NCBI GenBank assembly: GCA_934045075.1
Contig: OW203721.1
Coordinates: 22,454,181-22,518,180, forward strand
From: Yponomeuta sedellus
Taxonomy: Eukaryota; Arthropoda; Insecta; Lepidoptera; Yponomeutidae
Length of the DNA: 64,000 bases
Reading direction: 5' to 3'
The notes under the pieces are model-generated. The model saw nothing but the letters and a program-made list of their open reading frames with translations. It was not told the origin of the DNA and searched no databases. Positions 1 through 16,575 of this stretch are shown here, piece by piece (position 1 is the stretch's first letter; every line of letters starts with the position of its first letter). The position numbers and the translations under genes were made by a program.

Positions 1-6166
<6,166 letters not shown>

Positions 6167-6170
<4 letters not shown>

Positions 6171-7484
6171 TCTTTTTCTCTCTATATCTCTCTCTCTCTT
6201 TCTTTCTTTCATTCGTCCATACTTACAAACTTTCACGTTTATGATATTAGTAGGATTTGTGAAGTTGTAGTAAGCAATGCCACTCGCCAACTATTAAGCT
6301 TTTCACACGATGTTTTCTTCAGGGCTAGCGTTAGTATTCATTCGCTTTAATAAAGATAAGAACTTATGTAAATAGACACTTTCCATTAGGGAGGACTAGC
6401 TAGAAAAGATCATCTCTTTGAAGCAAGCTCTTTGCCACACGTTTCAGTTGGAGTGGCTGTAGAAAGTCCTTGGAGCGAGGGTTTATTTTGGCGACGATTA
6501 TTTGAGCACTGATGTCAAATAAAACAAATGTTGAATTATTGCCCCATTCATTTAGAAAGCCTTAAGTTTGCGACTGCGATAATGTATGCAAAAGTTACGT
6601 TTACTGGCAGGGTATATTTAGTTTATTTTCATGCTTTTCAAAACGCTTTCCATGGAAGTATAAAAGAAGGTCCTGAAAGTACGGGACAGGATTTGTTTTG
6701 AGGTTACCATAGGATTAAGACAAAAGCAGAAGCCTTCAGAGACTTCTCTCAGAGAGAGAATATGGGCTTTAATTAGCACGCGCGCCCACCACGGAAACCC
6801 TAAACATTTTGGGATTCTCTGTTATATTCAATCGCTGTATACCTAAAGCTTGCTTAAAAAGCACGAAAATAATACAAATATAAGTCAGGGTTAAGAGGAA
6901 AATCAATCAAAGATTACGCAACTTCGGCCACACTCAATTAGAAATTCGGATCTCGAAATTTCATTTAACTCGCACATCCTATTAACTTTTCGGATATTAC
7001 CTACTTACGATAATTTATTGCCTACGTTGTCAATATGTATGACGAAAAACGCGCCCCAGGTCAGTATTATCGCATTAGGGAGGGTCCGTGGAGACGGCGC
7101 GATCGCGTTAAGATGAATAAGACATTGGACTCCTCTGAATATAAATATTCAGTAGACCAATTTCTCGCCATGTCATGTAAACTAATCGCAACTACTCGCC
7201 TCGGCAAGAATACCACACATTTTCTACCCTACCTATTCAAAAGGACAACTTGGTTCGCCTTTAAGTGCACCTCACTGCACCCGATGTTTTCTATAAGAAA
7301 CTTATAGCAACTCTTTGCTTATAGCGGTCAGTACTGAGTTTTTAATATTTTTTATAAGTGCGCCGAATGAAATTATCTTTGCCGCGCACTTTTGAATTTG
7401 GAACATTTTAGAGTTCAACGCTAAAGAAATCAAACACAAAATTAAATATTGTTTGAATATAGACTGGCTGGTACTCTGGGCCAT
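6167..7484. other. Intron, mostly unremarkable
   Basis: AT-rich intron of the host gene. Around 6215-6255 there is a fragment resembling the lepidopteran Helitron/SINE end (TTCACGTTTATGATATTAG), and around 6225-6330 and 6745-6790 there are shreds of the tRNA-SINE family C. The open frame at 7035-7307 has no recognisable domain and is not called as a gene. Confidence 0.5.
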
Positions 7485-7744
7485 GGACGCGCCGCCGACT
7501 GAAAAAAAAAAAGAAATTAAATCTAAGACGCGCGAACTACAACCCGCCGTTTCATCAATTTTCTTTTTACGGATTGTTAGAAATTCATGGTTTGTTTTGA
7601 AAAATTAGTTCATGAAGTGACATGAAAATTATAGAATTTACTCCTGAAAGTATTAGAACAGATGCAAGAAATGTGATGGATAATCTATTACCTGCGAAAT
7701 CCCGGGAGAAATATATGAAAGCCTATGGTAATTTATTTTATTGA
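7485..7744 (+). pseudogene. Transposon relic with tyrosine-recombinase-like N-terminal peptide
   Basis: A repeat shared with 18470-18690. It holds a 40-codon open frame (ATG 7622, TGA 7742) whose end, KSREKYMKAYGNL, resembles the start of the core-binding domain of Crypton-like tyrosine recombinases in insects. The frame could continue past a GTAATT donor after codon 36. The second copy has lost the frame. The family assignment is from motif memory only; the repeat relationship is seen directly. Confidence 0.3.
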
Positions 7745-8382
7745 TGAAATGTAAGAGGTGCATTTATAGAGCGTATTTATTACAAGTACTGAAACTTGTG
7801 AATGAGTCTCACTAAACCAATTAGATATCTGATTGGATTAGACTTGGATTGAATCTTCCCTTTTTACTATTAAACTACTACTATTGAAAATGCGACAGTT
7901 TAAATGGATGGATGTTGGAATGAGAGGACGGATCTGGATAAAACTTGTAAAAGAGATAGATTAATAGCCTGCAATATTATTTAGGCTAACTTTTATCCGT
8001 AAGAATAGACATTAAAATACTTACCTACTCTCTTTTCTGAAAAAAATACAGATACAGCGTATTATCGATCTTATTGCAATGGTAGTTGCGCTCTTATACA
8101 TAAGATAAGGTAAAATGACATAAGAATATACTTTATCGTACACTAGAGCACGTGACGTAAAATATGCACAGTACATTGTACTTTAATAGCTAAAAGCTAT
8201 TTCAGGTATATTAAATAACGTAAATAGACAATGATCTTAAATGTTAAATGTTAGGTGTGCCCTTCCTGACTGAATAACTAGGTATCCCTTGTCAAAATTT
8301 CATTCTTTGATTTGAACTGAGCGAGAAAGCATTAGCTACGACTAGCTGCACTCAACTACAAGTATATCCCATTTGGTTTCAG
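7745..8382. other. Intron 5' of the PTB exon, nothing recognised
   Basis: About 640 bases of AT-rich intron ending in the acceptor TTTGGTTTCAG at 8372-8382. No repeat shared with the rest of the window was noticed. Confidence 0.5.
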
Positions 8383-8484
8383 TACGAGTTCAAGGCGAAA
8401 GGGGCGAAGAAACGCAAGGTGACAGTGGACGTGTCCATAGACGGGGTTCGCGTGACGGCAAGGAAGAAAAAGTCCAAGGAAAAG
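8383..8484 (+). CDS. NOS1AP: NOS1AP/CAPON PTB-domain exon (first visible)
   Basis: A 102-bp exon, 34 codons, phase 0 at both ends, bounded by TTTCAG and GTGAGA. It encodes YEFKAKGAKKRKVTVDVS then IDGVRVTARKKKSKEK. This matches the early PTB segment of NOS1AP, where the human protein reads YEFKAKN followed by a Lys run and VSVDGVKV. NOS1AP is a cytoplasmic adaptor that binds neuronal nitric oxide synthase by its C-terminal PDZ ligand and other partners by this PTB domain. The exons encoding the protein's N-terminus must lie upstream of this window. GC-rich codon use stands out from the AT-rich flanks. It is part of one gene with 25199-25390 and 61449-61602. Confidence 0.93.
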
Positions 8485-8849
8485 GTGAGAGAGCGGACAC
8501 CGTAAAAACGCGTCATAAAATGCAACGTCATTGTTTATGACGCCCTCTTCCCGGATAGTTTGCGCTCAGCGTCGGGCAATTTCTCTGTGACATCGTTATA
8601 CCCTGGAAGGGTCTATTTCGCGCTACGATACTGATCGATTTAAACACACTTCCAAGTGTAAAGCCGAGTTTTCACGACCTGAGTCGCTCAGACCGAGTGA
8701 GATATTTGAGCTACTAAGATTTTGTAAGACGTTTTCCTTGTGTAAGGTAGTTGCTTATTACCTACTTGTTAACTTGTAAGACCTACTTGACAGTGTTAGT
8801 TGTAAGTTCATTATATGTGTTACTTATAATATCTTCTATACCTTCCTCA

Positions 8850-9172
8850 AGGCAGAGGCGCGTTCAGGATGGGTGGATGGGTATGGATGGGTGACCTCTG
8901 TGACTAACGCTAGTGGAATTTTTCCGAGTGGTTCCGTGTTTCGCAAGGCACGTTAAGCAGTTGGTGCCGGCTGCCGTGATAGATGGCAGTCGTTAAGCCA
9001 AGTCAGAGGCCTTAAGGCGGCTTGAAAACTTCTGATAATAAGACCAGCTACTATAGTATCACAAGCTTCCACCAATCCGGACTTGCCCCCCGTGGTGGAG
9101 TATGGCCTATGCCTTCCTTAGGGAAGACACCTGTGCCCATCGGTGGGGACATAATGGTGTAGTTGATGATAA
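8850..9172 (+). mobile_element. 5S-derived SINE, 5'-truncated copy A1
   Basis: Begins inside the promoter region (GGATGGGTGACC at about 8869-8886 is partly duplicated) and continues through the family body (CGCAAGGCACGTTAAGC; CCCCGTGGTGGAGTATGGCC). The end differs from other copies, running into TTGATGATAATT. The stretch to 9492 has no recognised feature. Confidence 0.8.
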
Positions 9173-9492
9173 TTATATGTGCTAGTTCCCTGAGTTTTTT
9201 CGCCCGTTTACAATCAACTGTTAAGCCAGGGGAGGCGAAGACGCCGGGGCCGACAAATTTTAGCTGCCTGGTAGGTACTAATAGTCTGTGAGCCAGTGCC
9301 AGCCGTGAACAGACAGACAAACGGGCGGACGGACGGACACGTCTATAAGGACTATTCTTTGTCGACAACGGAACCAAAAAATGTAAAAATGTCACTTTGA
9401 TGAAAACTGCAATATATTTTTTCACTTAGACCTTATTCTGCATCTCTTAGAATTATAACTTTAGTGAAGGTATGTTAGTGTATGTTAGTGTA

Positions 9493-9679
9493 TCCATAAT
9501 TTAAAAATGAATCGCCGAATGTGTTGGTAAACGCAAATCTCGAAAGCAGCTAAACCGATTTCGCTAATTCTTTTTTTAGAATACACCTTGAAGTACGAGG
9601 ATGGTTCTTACGGAGGGAAAAATAAAAAATAAAGAAAGAGTCTACTGTTAGGCGGTACGAAGTTCGCTGGGTCAGCTAG
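9493..9679 (+). mobile_element. Non-autonomous Helitron-like element, copy 1
   Basis: Starts TCCATAATTTAAAAATGAAT and ends GGGTCAGCTAG followed by T, as Helitrons end in CTAG and insert before T. The body matches the copy at 19455-19637 along its length. No terminal inverted repeats and no coding capacity. Confidence 0.72.
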
Positions 9680-9733
9680 TTAAGTATAAGTATGTATAAA
9701 TATTCAAATTTGCACTGGCTACCCGTCTTTCTA

Positions 9734-10125
9734 CAGCGGTGGTAGCTCAGTGGGTAGAACCATAGACTGGCAAGCGAGAGCCCCCGGTTCGATCCCGAGT
9801 GCGGGCATGTACCAATGACTTTGTTTAATTTCAAAGTTACGTACGTTTGCGAATTTGCAGTCGCAATACCACACGCTAACGGTGAAGGAAAACATCGTGA
9901 GGAAACCCGCGGCTTGGTTGGCTCCGCACGTATTGACTAGTCTTTCCTGTGGGCTAGGCCGACTAAGATGTCAGTATGGTATAGGTGCTGGGCAAGCCTA
10001 CACCATCTATAAAACCATGACCCAGGCACTACAGCGTCGGAGTGGTCCCTTTACCCATCTAGTGTGAGTAGATAGATACCACTGGACGCTGTATAAATCA
10101 TCTCATTAAGTAGATGCAAAAAGGC
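9734..10125 (+). mobile_element. tRNA-derived SINE family C, near full-length
   Basis: The head is tRNA-like: A-box TGGTAGCTCAGTGGGTAGAAC and B-box GGTTCGATCCC (9786-9796). The body carries GAAGGAAAACATCGTGAGG and CCTGTGGGCTAGGCCGACTA. Headless copies lie at 34352-34610 and 43985-44212, and an antisense fragment at 39344-39440. Transcription would be by RNA polymerase III. Confidence 0.82.
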
Positions 10126-10169
10126 CAATATTATTATACCCGTCTTTCTAATTTCCTTCAGCAACTTTC

Positions 10170-10306
10170 CATCGTAAGGTTGTCTTGAAGAAATTGCTTC
10201 TAGCAATAAGGCCATCAATTGTACTTACACATTTGTAATTATTTTGTATTTGTTGTTTCATTTCCAGTGGATAATAAAGAATATTCTTATCTTATCTTAG
10301 TTGACT
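10170..10306 (+). mobile_element. LINE 3' end with (CTTAT)n tail
   Basis: Contains AATAAGGCC, an AATAAAGAATATT polyadenylation-like block and a TCTTATCTTATCTTA tail. The same sequence occurs at 33362-33451. It is the 3' untranslated end of a severely 5'-truncated non-LTR element; no coding part remains. Confidence 0.65.
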
Positions 10307-10989
10307 AAGATTAAATCGCAAAACCAAAATGGTCCCAATAAAAACTTTATTTCCTAAGAAAACGTGAAATGACAGTGAAATATCTTTGTTTGTAGACTTT
10401 TGTTTATGGAGTTTTTTTTTTCTCGCTGGCAACCCTAGCGAGCAGTTGTCATTTCAAACAGCTGTTGTAATTTTAATAAAATAAATTAATAAAACCCAGT
10501 AATACTTAATTAGTAATAGTGTTAAATGTTAAATAAGTGATGTTAAAAACATACAAGTGTTATTCAAGTGTTTACCTGAGTAGTTCACTTGATCGACGAA
10601 ACGGCTGAACGGCGACAAACAACCGTTATGTACTGGTTGTAAACATTGGATAAAAAGGAATATTTAAGGGGAGTATATTGTTCTTATGGGACATTTATTA
10701 CATTGAGCGTGTTTCTTTCTTATCAAATACTAATCACAAGCAATAGAACTAGTAGAACGAATGTAAATTTCCGTTAGTGGCAAAATTTTGAAAATTTGCA
10801 TTATTGTTAATCAACCCTCTATTTGGAAAATACCTATAGTGAAAGTAATAGATTTAGATTAAACTTAACGTAGAATCATAATAGCTGAATAAATCGATTA
10901 CTCCATAACTGTACATAGGCATCCACTGTGTGTTTCCTCTGGAAATACTGACGTTTTTCCCCCGGTTACATTTCAGTAATCACACTACA

Positions 10990-12621
10990 ATGATGACGCG
11001 TAAGAACACCGCGCGTGATAACGAGCAGCGCTTGAAGACAGCGCTACTGGAATTACAAGCTTCCAAACAGCAATGCCAGCAGCTGCTAGAGGAGCGTGAG
11101 GAGAGTGAGTTGGAGGTTGAACGAGTTGTGGACAAGAACTCACAGCTTAAAAATGATCTCGCCGAACTGGATATCATCTGTGAAGACTTACGAGGGCAGC
11201 GAGATGAACTTCAGAGAATTGTACACAAATACGACCAGTGTCGAGACACGCACGAAGTAGCACTTCAGCGCATAAAGCTGCTGGAACACCAGCTTTCCGA
11301 CGCGCATAAAGAACTCCAAGTACTACGGCAACAGAATCTCGACAGAGACAGTGAAAACATATTATCCCTGTACAACGAACTAATAACTGACAATTCCTCA
11401 AATGATCTTGTACCAGCCAGATCTACTCAGTCTTCAGTCCCAATGCAAGGAGCTAACAGAATAAAGCGCTACATTCGAGCAAAGAGGCACATTAGACGCA
11501 TAAACAAAGCGTTGAAAAATAACACAGAGGTTTTTAAATACATGGGTGTAAATAAACTAAATGTTAGCTTACAAAATGACCTATTGAGCAACACAATGGA
11601 ATATGAGGTACGCTCTCTGGACTATGAGGGAAAAATAAAAGATTTACACTCTCACATACACGCCTTGGAGGAGTCACTACATGATTTAGGAAGACAGTAC
11701 ACCGAGGCACAAAAAGAAATGGATGAGTATGCAGCAGAGTTAATGGAAATAGGAACTTATAATATGGACAGGTTTGAGTCACTGACGAACAAAACACCAG
11801 CAATATGTTCTTCGTGCAAGACACCACTGGATCACTTACCACCTGCGTCACCACCTCACATCACCCAACTTCCCGGTTCCCATGAGGAAAACGCCCGACC
11901 TACATCCAGCTCACCTGCGAGCATGCCAGAAGTGACCCATGTCTACACCGGTCCATGCGCCCCTTCAGGGCACAGCTGCTCAATAAAAAGAAAAACTATC
12001 ATCTATTCAGATAAGATAGGTGTAGGACTAGGTGCCTTGTTAAATGATAGACTTACGCAGAATGTCCTAAATGAATGTCATCCCCACGCGAGTTTTACTG
12101 ACATTGTACAAGAGTTATTTAAAAATCCGCTCAAAAAGGATACTACATACATAATATTGGTGGGTAATAGTCGAGGCGTCAAAAAAGCTGACATAAATAA
12201 CGTATTTGACTTGTATGGTCAGGCTAAGGGTGTCCAACCAGAGACGGGAAAATTATTTTTCTGCGCATTCCCTTACTCGCAGTCCCTTTCTGAAAGGGAT
12301 AACGGCGACATCCATAGTCTGAATATGCATATTCACCATCTGACATGTCGTCATAGTGACGTATTATTTTTTGACATTAACAGGTTTGTTAAGAATTATT
12401 TTATGACAAGAGATACTGTGTACCTCACCAAAAACAGTCGACGTAAGTTAGCTAGTCTATTAGCTTATAACATCTTTGCCTCAGTTATAGGAATTATAAC
12501 ACAATCGCGCGAAAATGACAACCGTGATACTAGTAGTAGTATTAAAATATTAGCGGGCTCACAAACAAGTGATTCACCGGCTTTAAACTGCCGCCACAGA
12601 CAAAGGAAAAGCCAAAATTAG
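10990..12621 (+). CDS. LINE ORF1: coiled-coil plus SGNH-hydrolase-like protein
   Basis: 543 aa, starting at ATG 10990 (the frame is open upstream, but the first ATG is here). Residues about 8-145 are a strong Glu/Lys/Leu/Gln coiled coil, likely for trimerisation or RNP assembly. A small CSSC motif lies near residue 273. From about residue 340 to the end the pattern resembles the SGNH/GDSL esterase domain found in ORF1 of CR1 and L2 elements (hydrophobic strand, ILVGNSRG near 390, LTKNSRRKLASLLAYNI near the end). The catalytic Ser and His cannot be assigned with certainty. No RRM or CCHC knuckles are seen. ORF1 proteins bind element RNA; esterase function is inferred. The ORF2 frame is open from 12573, overlapping the end of this gene. 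Confidence 0.85.
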   Translation: MMTRKNTARDNEQRLKTALLELQASKQQCQQLLEEREESELEVERVVDKNSQLKNDLAELDIICEDLRGQRDELQRIVHKYDQCRDTHEVALQRIKLLEHQLSDAHKELQVLRQQNLDRDSENILSLYNELITDNSSNDLVPARSTQSSVPMQGANRIKRYIRAKRHIRRINKALKNNTEVFKYMGVNKLNVSLQNDLLSNTMEYEVRSLDYEGKIKDLHSHIHALEESLHDLGRQYTEAQKEMDEYAAELMEIGTYNMDRFESLTNKTPAICSSCKTPLDHLPPASPPHITQLPGSHEENARPTSSSPASMPEVTHVYTGPCAPSGHSCSIKRKTIIYSDKIGVGLGALLNDRLTQNVLNECHPHASFTDIVQELFKNPLKKDTTYIILVGNSRGVKKADINNVFDLYGQAKGVQPETGKLFFCAFPYSQSLSERDNGDIHSLNMHIHHLTCRHSDVLFFDINRFVKNYFMTRDTVYLTKNSRRKLASLLAYNIFASVIGIITQSRENDNRDTSSSIKILAGSQTSDSPALNCRHRQRKSQN

Positions 12622-12671
12622 GTCTTAACATAGTAGCACAAAATATTCAGGGCTTTTCCGGCAAGGAAAAC

Positions 12672-15446
12672 ATGACAGAACTTTTCTTGAAAGATTTTAA
12701 TGTAGATATTTTATGCTTCACGGAACATTGGCTTAAAGAGTCAGAAATGTCATTTAATTTGAAAGACTATTTGCCTGTTAGTACATATAATAGAAATAAA
12801 GCTTTGAGAGGAGGATCAATGGTATTTGTAAAAAATACTTTAAAAAGTAAAGAACGCAAAGACATTGTAAGCCTTTCTGTTGAGCGATTAGTTGAGATCT
12901 CGTGTGTGGAATTGGATAGGTATATTGTTATGTGCGTTTATAGGCCACCTCAAACAAATTACAACGACTTTGAATTAGTGGTAGAGGACGCATTAAAACG
13001 TCTTTTTGCGAGTAATAAATCCATAGTAGTATGTGGCGATTTCAATATTGATCTGTTAGCTGAGAGCCCACTTCAAACTAAACTTATTAGCTTATTTAGA
13101 TCGTTTAACTTACTGAACCTATTTACTGAACCTACTAGAACAACGCCAACCAGTGCTACATGTATAGATAATGTTTTTTGCAACTGTGAGCATTTAAAAA
13201 AAAAGGTTATAAACAACCTACAGTCGGATCATAGTGGTTTATTAGTTGTTTTACCAATAATTATTGAAAAAAAATGCCCAGCATTAATTTGTAGGCCTAT
13301 CACAGACAAAAAAATTGAATTATTCAAAAATAAATTAGGTACCAAAATAGGTTTACTGCAATTTGATAGCAATGATCCCAACACTTTATATAATGAATTG
13401 TTTACCACGATATCAAACGAATTTGAACAGGTTTTTAAAATTAAAAAAATTCAGCTCAGTAATAATGGTTTTTCAGAATGGGCCACTCCTGGTATACATA
13501 GAAGTAGGAAAAGATTGTATGAATTGTATGAAGAAAAGCAATCCAATCCGGATCCAAGCTTTAGAGAATTTGTTAAGAATTACTCTAAAACCTTTAGGAA
13601 AACCTGTTCTATGGCAAAATCCCTTAATATAAGCAAAAAGATAAAGGCGTCTTCAAATAAAATAAAAACTACTTGGCAAGTGATTAACAAGGAGACAGGC
13701 AAAACAAAGCCGAGGGATCAAAGTTTTGCGCTAAAGGTAAGTGGGAAAATAGTCAACTCAAGTGACGAAATCGCAAAAGTATTCGAAAATTTCTTCACAA
13801 ACATCCCACTAAATATAACGGCGGGCTTAAATTCTTCGTCTCAGTCAGCAGAATCACTAATGTTAGAAAATATAAAACCATGCGTAACAGACTTTCAATT
13901 TTCCCACGTTAGCTTCCAAACTATTGTTAAAACATTTAACCAAATAAATATAAAGAAAACTGAAGACTTGTGGGGTATGTCGGTCAAACTGATATCCACG
14001 GTAATTCATATTATTGCACCACACCTTGCTACAATTTTTAATAAATGTGTTGATCATGGGACTTTCTCGGATCTCTTAAAATTTAGTAAAATAGTTCCTC
14101 TATTTAAGGCAGGTGATAATGAGGATCCAAACAATTTTAGGCCCGTAGCAATACTACCGGTATTAAGTAAAGTGTTTGAGAAACTAATTTTACACCAATT
14201 GTTGACACACTTTAGTTTAAATAAACTCTTTCATAAAAAACAATTCGGTTTCACTAAGGGTCGTTCAACGACCGACGCAGGAGTGGCATTAATGAATCAC
14301 ATCTTTGACGCGTGGGAGGAGGCGCAGGATGCTATCGGAGTTTTCTGTGACCTTTCTAAAGCTTTTGATTGTGTAGACCATAAAACGCTCCTTTGTAAAT
14401 TGAATAGATACGGTCTCAGTAATGGATCTCTAGCTCTTCTTCAATCATATTTAGCATACAGAGTTCAGAAAGTTGACATAAATAGGGTTAAGTCTTCTGG
14501 ATCTGATGTTAAAATAGGAGTTCCTCAGGGTTCTATTTTGGGGCCTTTCCTCTTCTTAGTATATGTAAATGATCTGCCCTACCTAGTTGAGAAATTGTCA
14601 CAAATAGTATTGTTTGCAGACGATACTTCTCTAATTTTTAAAATCAAGAGAGGTCAATCTAATCTAGACGATGTAAACAACGCCCTTTCTAAGGTGTTAA
14701 ACTGGTTTACTGTAAACAATCTCATGTTGAATGCGAAAAAGACAAAATGTATAAAGTTTTCATTGCCCAATGTAAAAAAAGTGGACACAAGTTTAATTAT
14801 AGCTGGTGACAGACTAGACTTAGTAGAGTCCACGGTGTTTTTAGGTATTACAATAGACTCGAAACTGCAATGGGGTCCACACATAAAAAATCTAGCGGGT
14901 AGGTTAAGTTCAGCCGCATTTGCAGTTAGAAAAATTAGGCAACTAACAGATGTGTCAACTGCGAGGCTTGTATATTTCAGTTATTTTCACAGTATTATGT
15001 CATATGGTTTGTTACTATGGGGGCGTGCGGCAGATATAGAAACAGTTTTTATTCTACAAAAAAGGGCTGTTAGAGCTATCTACAATTTACCTACCAGGCA
15101 ATCGCTAAGGGATATTTTCAAGGAAATCGGAATTCTAACGATGGCTTGCCAATATATATTCGATAACATAATGTATGTACGAAAAAACTTAACAACATTT
15201 AAATTAAACAGGGATATCCATAACGTAAACACTAGAAACAGAAACAAAGTTGCTTTATCTAAATTCAGATTAGCCAAGGTAAATGCATCTTTTGTAGGAC
15301 TAAGTGTACGTTTTTACAATAAAATTCCAGAACATATTCTATCCCTGCCTGACAGCAAATTTAAAAATTTCATTAAAAAGGCGCTGTGTAAAAAGGCCTA
15401 TTATAGAATAGATGACTTTATAAATGATGTAAGCCCTTGGCAGTAG
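12672..15446 (+). CDS. LINE ORF2: EEP endonuclease plus reverse transcriptase
   Basis: 924 aa from the first ATG. Endonuclease motifs: TEHW (16-19), VYRPPQ, CGDFNID (about 120), CIDNVF (about 168), SDH (185-187). RT motifs: FRPVAILPVLSKVFEKLI, QFGFTKGRST, the A box CDLSKAFD (Asp about 560), GVPQGSILGP, the catalytic FADD (648-651) and FLGITIDSKLQWG. There is no RNase H domain. The first endonuclease segment, LNIVAQNIQGFSGKEN with its catalytic Asn, is encoded upstream of this ATG, in a frame open from 12573, so the functional protein must begin before 12672. It nicks target DNA and primes reverse transcription. No frameshift or stop is visible, so it may be active. Confidence 0.93.
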   Translation: MTELFLKDFNVDILCFTEHWLKESEMSFNLKDYLPVSTYNRNKALRGGSMVFVKNTLKSKERKDIVSLSVERLVEISCVELDRYIVMCVYRPPQTNYNDFELVVEDALKRLFASNKSIVVCGDFNIDLLAESPLQTKLISLFRSFNLLNLFTEPTRTTPTSATCIDNVFCNCEHLKKKVINNLQSDHSGLLVVLPIIIEKKCPALICRPITDKKIELFKNKLGTKIGLLQFDSNDPNTLYNELFTTISNEFEQVFKIKKIQLSNNGFSEWATPGIHRSRKRLYELYEEKQSNPDPSFREFVKNYSKTFRKTCSMAKSLNISKKIKASSNKIKTTWQVINKETGKTKPRDQSFALKVSGKIVNSSDEIAKVFENFFTNIPLNITAGLNSSSQSAESLMLENIKPCVTDFQFSHVSFQTIVKTFNQINIKKTEDLWGMSVKLISTVIHIIAPHLATIFNKCVDHGTFSDLLKFSKIVPLFKAGDNEDPNNFRPVAILPVLSKVFEKLILHQLLTHFSLNKLFHKKQFGFTKGRSTTDAGVALMNHIFDAWEEAQDAIGVFCDLSKAFDCVDHKTLLCKLNRYGLSNGSLALLQSYLAYRVQKVDINRVKSSGSDVKIGVPQGSILGPFLFLVYVNDLPYLVEKLSQIVLFADDTSLIFKIKRGQSNLDDVNNALSKVLNWFTVNNLMLNAKKTKCIKFSLPNVKKVDTSLIIAGDRLDLVESTVFLGITIDSKLQWGPHIKNLAGRLSSAAFAVRKIRQLTDVSTARLVYFSYFHSIMSYGLLLWGRAADIETVFILQKRAVRAIYNLPTRQSLRDIFKEIGILTMACQYIFDNIMYVRKNLTTFKLNRDIHNVNTRNRNKVALSKFRLAKVNASFVGLSVRFYNKIPEHILSLPDSKFKNFIKKALCKKAYYRIDDFINDVSPWQ

Positions 15447-16164
15447 ACCAATTCCACAACGAGTAAATCATAGTTATTAAATAAATATTTTATATGTAGC
15501 AACCGAATCACTGCAATCCTCAGTGTTAGTTATGTATGTCATATTTTAATTTAAGTTTGTACAGACGACGTGATTGCATATTAGTAAATATATCATACAT
15601 TCTATAACTGACAAAAACTTAATCTGCAGGTTTGCTAAAGGTCATTCGAATGGTGGCGTGGTGGCCGGGTCATCTATCTCCCTCCAAAATGGTTGAGACT
15701 GATGATGGCTGACCTCTGCGTTATGCTCGTGAACGAGTGCTGTTCGTGTGTCTGGCCGCAGCACTTGTCATGTTTTCACGGCCTATGTAAAAAAAGTATA
15801 TTTAATAATGCCTTAACATTTAAAATTATTAATGGCAATCATGGAATCTTATGCGTATAGGTGGTATCTAATGTATTAGATTTAAGACTTGAGAAAAGAT
15901 GGTCAGAGTGGAGTTTTTTTTTCCCGCTGCCTTTTTCTCCACTACATTACGGCCCGAAGGCAGCGGCTTTCACTTTCATGTTACATTGTACTTTGACATT
16001 CAGCAAACAGAATGTAAATTCTTTACGTTGAAATAAATTGAATTGAATTGAAATTGGAGTTTATGAAGCTGAGGAAGTGTTCCCATTGCCGAGGCTGAAA
16101 TATTCTTTCTCTTTTCTTTTGACACTTTACTTGTTGAGGTTCGGCGATAAACATATTTGATTAA

Positions 16165-16412
16165 GCTTCTATTTAAAAACCTATTTATGAACCTCTTTAC
16201 CGTGAGTCGCCAATGGGCGACTCACGGTAAAGAGGTTCGAAATTTCACTGATGCCGTGAGTCGCCCATTGGCTCAATTGGTAGAGCGCTGGTACGGATAG
16301 CCAGAGGTTGCGGGTTCGAATCCCGGCATGGGTGAAATTTTTAGCCTCTAAATAGGTTTTTAAATTTGTTCCTTAGCACGGGTTAGTGCATTAAAAATAA
16401 AAATAGTGTAAG
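16165..16412 (+). mobile_element. tRNA-derived SINE family B with a hairpin at its 5' side
   Basis: The tRNA-like head (GGCTCAATTGGTAGAGCGCT; B-box GGTTCGAATCC) is followed by the family tail TTAGCACGGGTTAGTGCATT. Directly upstream, about 16192-16240, GAACCTCTTTACCGTGAGTC is answered by its reverse complement across a 3-nt loop, and an inverted scrap of the tail (TTTAAAAACCTATTTA) precedes it. Normal copies (37137-37326) lack this hairpin. Confidence 0.8.
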
Positions 16413-16454
16413 CTTGTATTCTTCGTAGCTGTAAATTTTAGGTAAGATGAGTGA

Positions 16455-16575
16455 GCCGGCGTGCGTGCATGCAACGACTTATGAACGTTGATGAAGCGAT
16501 CGCGGCAAGTGGCAGTGCCTGGTCTCTGCCTACCCCTCTGGGATACAGACGTGAGGTTATGTATGTGTGAATGTG
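16455..16575 (+). mobile_element. RTE-like LINE 3' fragment
   Basis: Matches the last coding part and 3' end of the fragment at 23065-23380 (TGCAACGACTTATGAACGTT, GGCAAGTGGCAGT, TGGGATACAG). Only the terminal codons remain. From here to 17076 the intron shows nothing further. Confidence 0.65.

Larger units (their letters stand above)
10412..16058 (+). mobile_element. Apparently full-length two-ORF non-LTR retrotransposon (LINE)
   Basis: About 5.6 kb with a roughly 580-bp 5' leader, ORF1 (10990-12621), ORF2 (to 15446) and a roughly 600-bp 3' UTR ending in AAATAAATTGAATTGAATTG. Imperfect 10-bp flanks GTTTATGGAG (10402-10411) and GTTTATGAAG (16059-16068) are a plausible target-site duplication. 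Both ORFs are intact, so this copy is young. The C-terminus of a related element survives at 49698-50190. The architecture is that of the CR1/Jockey group; the clade is not settled. It lies in sense orientation within the NOS1AP intron. Confidence 0.8.
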
